Origin: Kiritimatiellales bacterium
GTDB lineage: Bacteria > Verrucomicrobiota > Kiritimatiellia > Kiritimatiellales > Pontiellaceae
NCBI GenBank assembly: GCA_013042165.1
Contig: JABDQT010000194.1
Location: forward strand, 1 to 7,303
Direction: 5' to 3'
DNA length: 7,303 nt
Below are positions 5,923-7,303 of the stretch, piece by piece. Both the position numbers and the translations under genes were made by a program. Each line of letters starts with the position of its first letter. Position 1 is the stretch's first letter. Below the pieces are notes generated by a model. That model did no database searches, was not told the origin of the DNA, and was given only the letters and a program-made list of their open reading frames with translations.

Positions 5923-5950
5923 TTGATTTGCCGCGATGGGACAGTAGTAT
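5923..5950 (+). promoter_or_regulatory. Candidate sigma70-type promoter for tsaC
   Basis: TTGATT (5923-5928) and TAGTAT (5945-5950) are separated by 16 bp. Transcription starting about 7 nt after the -10 would begin at or next to the ATG at 5957. That would give a leaderless or nearly leaderless mRNA, in keeping with the absence of a Shine-Dalgarno before tsaC. This is a motif-based inference. Confidence 0.4.
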
Positions 5951-5956
5951 CCCCGC

Positions 5957-6571
5957 ATGATCCAGACCTTGGAGATAGATCGCAGCAACCCCGAACCCGG
6001 GTTGATTCAGCAGGCGGGCGCAGTTCTGGCACAGGGCGGGCTGGTGATTGTGCCGACGGAAACCGTCTATGGAATCGCCTGCGACCCCGGCGTGCCGGGT
6101 GCGATGGACACGCTGGTGGCCGCCAAGGGCCGCGATGGCGACAAGCCGATTGCCCGGCTGGCCGCCGATGCGGAACAGGTAAAGCAGACCGCATTGAGCT
6201 GGAGCCGTGGACTGGCCGCGCTGGCGGCGGCCTATTGGCCGGGTCCGCTGACGATCGTGCTGGAAACGCGGGACGGCTGGACCGGCTACCGCGTGCCGGA
6301 CCATGCTGTCGCCATCGCGCTGGCGAAAGCCTGCGGACGGGTTCTGGCGCTGACCAGCGCCAATCTCAGCGGCGAGCCGGACACCAAGACCGCCTCGGAG
6401 GCCATGGCCGCAGTGAAGGCCGATCTGGCGCTCGACAGCGGCCCCTCCGCCGAGCGGGCCATTCCAAGCACGGTGGTGAAGGTCGATGGCGACCAAATCG
6501 AGTGCCTGCGGGCGGGCAGTCTCCCGTTCGACGAGGTGGCCGCAGTATTCCGCAAGGGCGGTGATTCATGA
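5957..6571 (+). CDS. tsaC: L-threonylcarbamoyladenylate synthase (TsaC/YwlC, YrdC domain)
   Basis: This 204-aa cytoplasmic enzyme makes threonylcarbamoyl-AMP from threonine, bicarbonate and ATP, the first step of the universal t6A37 modification of ANN-decoding tRNAs. The YrdC domain covers the whole protein: PTETVYGIA (nucleotide/threonine pocket), KGRDGDKPI with the conserved Lys/Arg/Lys set, YWPGPLTIVL, GYRVPDH, LTSANLSGEP and PSTVV. It is the short TsaC form, lacking the extra C-terminal domain of Sua5. The ATG at 5957 has no clear Shine-Dalgarno and may be read from a leaderless transcript. It diverges from priA across 90 bp and overlaps the downstream phosphatase gene by 4 nt (ATGA), indicating an operon. 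Strain-to-strain naming varies (sua5/ywlC/tsaC); the function is well supported. Confidence 0.95.
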   Translation: MIQTLEIDRSNPEPGLIQQAGAVLAQGGLVIVPTETVYGIACDPGVPGAMDTLVAAKGRDGDKPIARLAADAEQVKQTALSWSRGLAALAAAYWPGPLTIVLETRDGWTGYRVPDHAVAIALAKACGRVLALTSANLSGEPDTKTASEAMAAVKADLALDSGPSAERAIPSTVVKVDGDQIECLRAGSLPFDEVAAVFRKGGDS

Positions 6572-7020
6572 AAACGGTTCTGTTTGTCTGCACGGGCAAC
6601 ACCTGCCGAAGCCCCATGGCGGAGGCGCTGTTCCGGCATCGGGCCGGTAGCGATGCCGGCTGGCGGGCCATCTCCGCCGGCACCTATGCCGCCACCGGCT
6701 TCACGGCGAGCCCCACCGCCATTTCCGCACTGGCGGAACTGGGCATTGACCTGACGAAGCACCGAAGCCAACACCTTACCGCCGAACTGGTTAAAACAGC
6801 GGATTTGATCGTGGTGATGGCCGCGGAGCACCGCCACCATATTCTGGAATTGTTCCCGGAGGTTGAAAACAGAGTTTGCTTGATTAACTCGTTCGGAACG
6901 TCGAAAGTGCCCGCCGATGTATCCGATCCGTTCGGCGGATCGCTCAACACCTACAAGCAAACACGGGATGAAATCGATCGGGCCCTTTCGGACCTGATCC
7001 TTTTTCTTCGTGAGGAATAA
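6568..7020 (+). CDS. ywlE: Low-molecular-weight phosphatase, probable protein-arginine phosphatase (YwlE type)
   Basis: This 150-aa enzyme belongs to the low-molecular-weight protein phosphatase family. The P-loop CTGNTCRS supplies the nucleophile C8 and the phosphate-binding R14. The loop Thr (T12) corresponds to T11 of B. subtilis YwlE, the residue credited with selecting phospho-arginine over phospho-tyrosine. The general acid lies in DPFGGS (D120), also as in YwlE. A C-terminal YKQTRDEI helix matches that family too. In Firmicutes YwlE reverses McsB arginine phosphorylation; no McsB is in view, so the arginine specificity is inferred from motif similarity and gene order. The start ATG overlaps the tsaC stop (ATGA), so translational coupling is likely. 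rpiB follows after a 20-nt gap. Confidence 0.9.
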   Translation: MKTVLFVCTGNTCRSPMAEALFRHRAGSDAGWRAISAGTYAATGFTASPTAISALAELGIDLTKHRSQHLTAELVKTADLIVVMAAEHRHHILELFPEVENRVCLINSFGTSKVPADVSDPFGGSLNTYKQTRDEIDRALSDLILFLREE

Positions 7021-7040
7021 ACCAACAACAAGGATTTATG

Positions 7041-7303
7041 ATGAAGATTGCGATTGGCTCGGATCATGGCGGATTCAACCTGAAAGCCCGCCTGATCGAC
7101 ATACTTAAAGAGAAGAACATCGGCGTGCAGGATCTGGGATGCGACAGCACCGAATCGGTCGACTACCCCGACTTTGCCGCGGCCGTGGCGGACGAAGTCT
7201 CCAACGCGACCGTCGACCAGGGCATCATCGTCTGCACCACGGGCATCGGTGTCAGCATTACCGCCAATAAATTCCCGCGGGTGCGCGCCGCCCTCTGCAT
7301 GAA
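7041..7303 (+). CDS. rpiB: Ribose-5-phosphate isomerase B (3' partial)
   Basis: RpiB interconverts ribose 5-phosphate and ribulose 5-phosphate in the pentose phosphate pathway. The 87 codons present cover roughly the first 60% of the usual ~150 aa and then run off the window. The canonical N-terminus MKIAIGSDHGGFNLK, DYPDFAAAVA, and CTTGIGVSITANKFPRVRAAL with the catalytic-type Cys are visible. The second position after this Cys is Thr-Thr-Gly where E. coli has Gly-Thr-Gly, a minor variation. ATG codons occur at 7038 and 7041. AAGGA at 7030-7034 has better spacing (6 nt) to 7041, which also gives the standard N-terminus. It is the third gene of the tsaC-ywlE-rpiB cluster, matching the order in B. 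subtilis. Sugar-phosphate relatives (LacA/B) share the fold, but RpiB is much more likely. Confidence 0.93.
   Translation, partial: MKIAIGSDHGGFNLKARLIDILKEKNIGVQDLGCDSTESVDYPDFAAAVADEVSNATVDQGIIVCTTGIGVSITANKFPRVRAALCM

Noticed and set aside
5867..6496. N-terminal extension of priA by 210 codons upstream of 5866
   Set aside because: It is antisense to tsaC, is rich in low-complexity Arg/Gly/His sequence, and has no PriA similarity; the canonical PriA N-terminus begins at the ATG at 5866.

Overview
This 7.3 kb stretch (moderately high GC, mostly about 58-63% by hand count of several lines) looks like bacterial chromosome. The REP-type palindromes, the flavour of REP-associated transposase and the gene complement suggest a member of the PVC assemblage (Kiritimatiellota/Verrucomicrobiota-like). 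That placement is an inference of low to moderate confidence, because there is no rRNA gene or other firm marker.

Layout. Plus strand, left: a 5'-truncated HAD-UbiA fusion (polyprenyl-phosphate phosphoribosyltransferase-like membrane enzyme); a 168-bp intergenic stretch with a tandem 14-nt repeat and an imperfect inverted repeat; a PfkB-family kinase; and a small STAS-like protein tightly coupled to it. Minus strand, centre: the replication-restart helicase gene priA (5866 to 2969). Plus strand, right: a compact cluster of tsaC (threonylcarbamoyl-AMP synthase), a YwlE-type low-molecular-weight phosphatase and rpiB (cut by the window edge). These are in the same relative order as ywlC, ywlE and ywlF in Bacillus subtilis. 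priA and tsaC diverge from a 90-bp promoter region.

The main discovery is inside priA. The gene encodes 965 aa instead of the usual ~730. The extra ~230 residues, placed between the 3'-end-binding domain and the winged helix, are a near-complete REP-associated tyrosine (HUH/Y1) transposase with its HVH motif and catalytic tyrosine intact. It is read in the same frame as the helicase and has no stop codon. The inserted block is bounded by a 12-bp direct repeat exactly 690 bp (230 codons) apart, so collapse between the repeats would leave a 735-aa PriA in frame. Two near-identical GTAG-headed REP palindromes lie in inverted orientation within the block. One follows the transposase domain and the other is nested inside the transposase coding sequence as eight codons. 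The locus is therefore a three-level nest: a REP within a RAYT within PriA.

The other genes are housekeeping types: lipid-linked sugar or prenyl metabolism, a sugar or nucleoside kinase, tRNA t6A modification, protein dephosphorylation and the pentose phosphate pathway.
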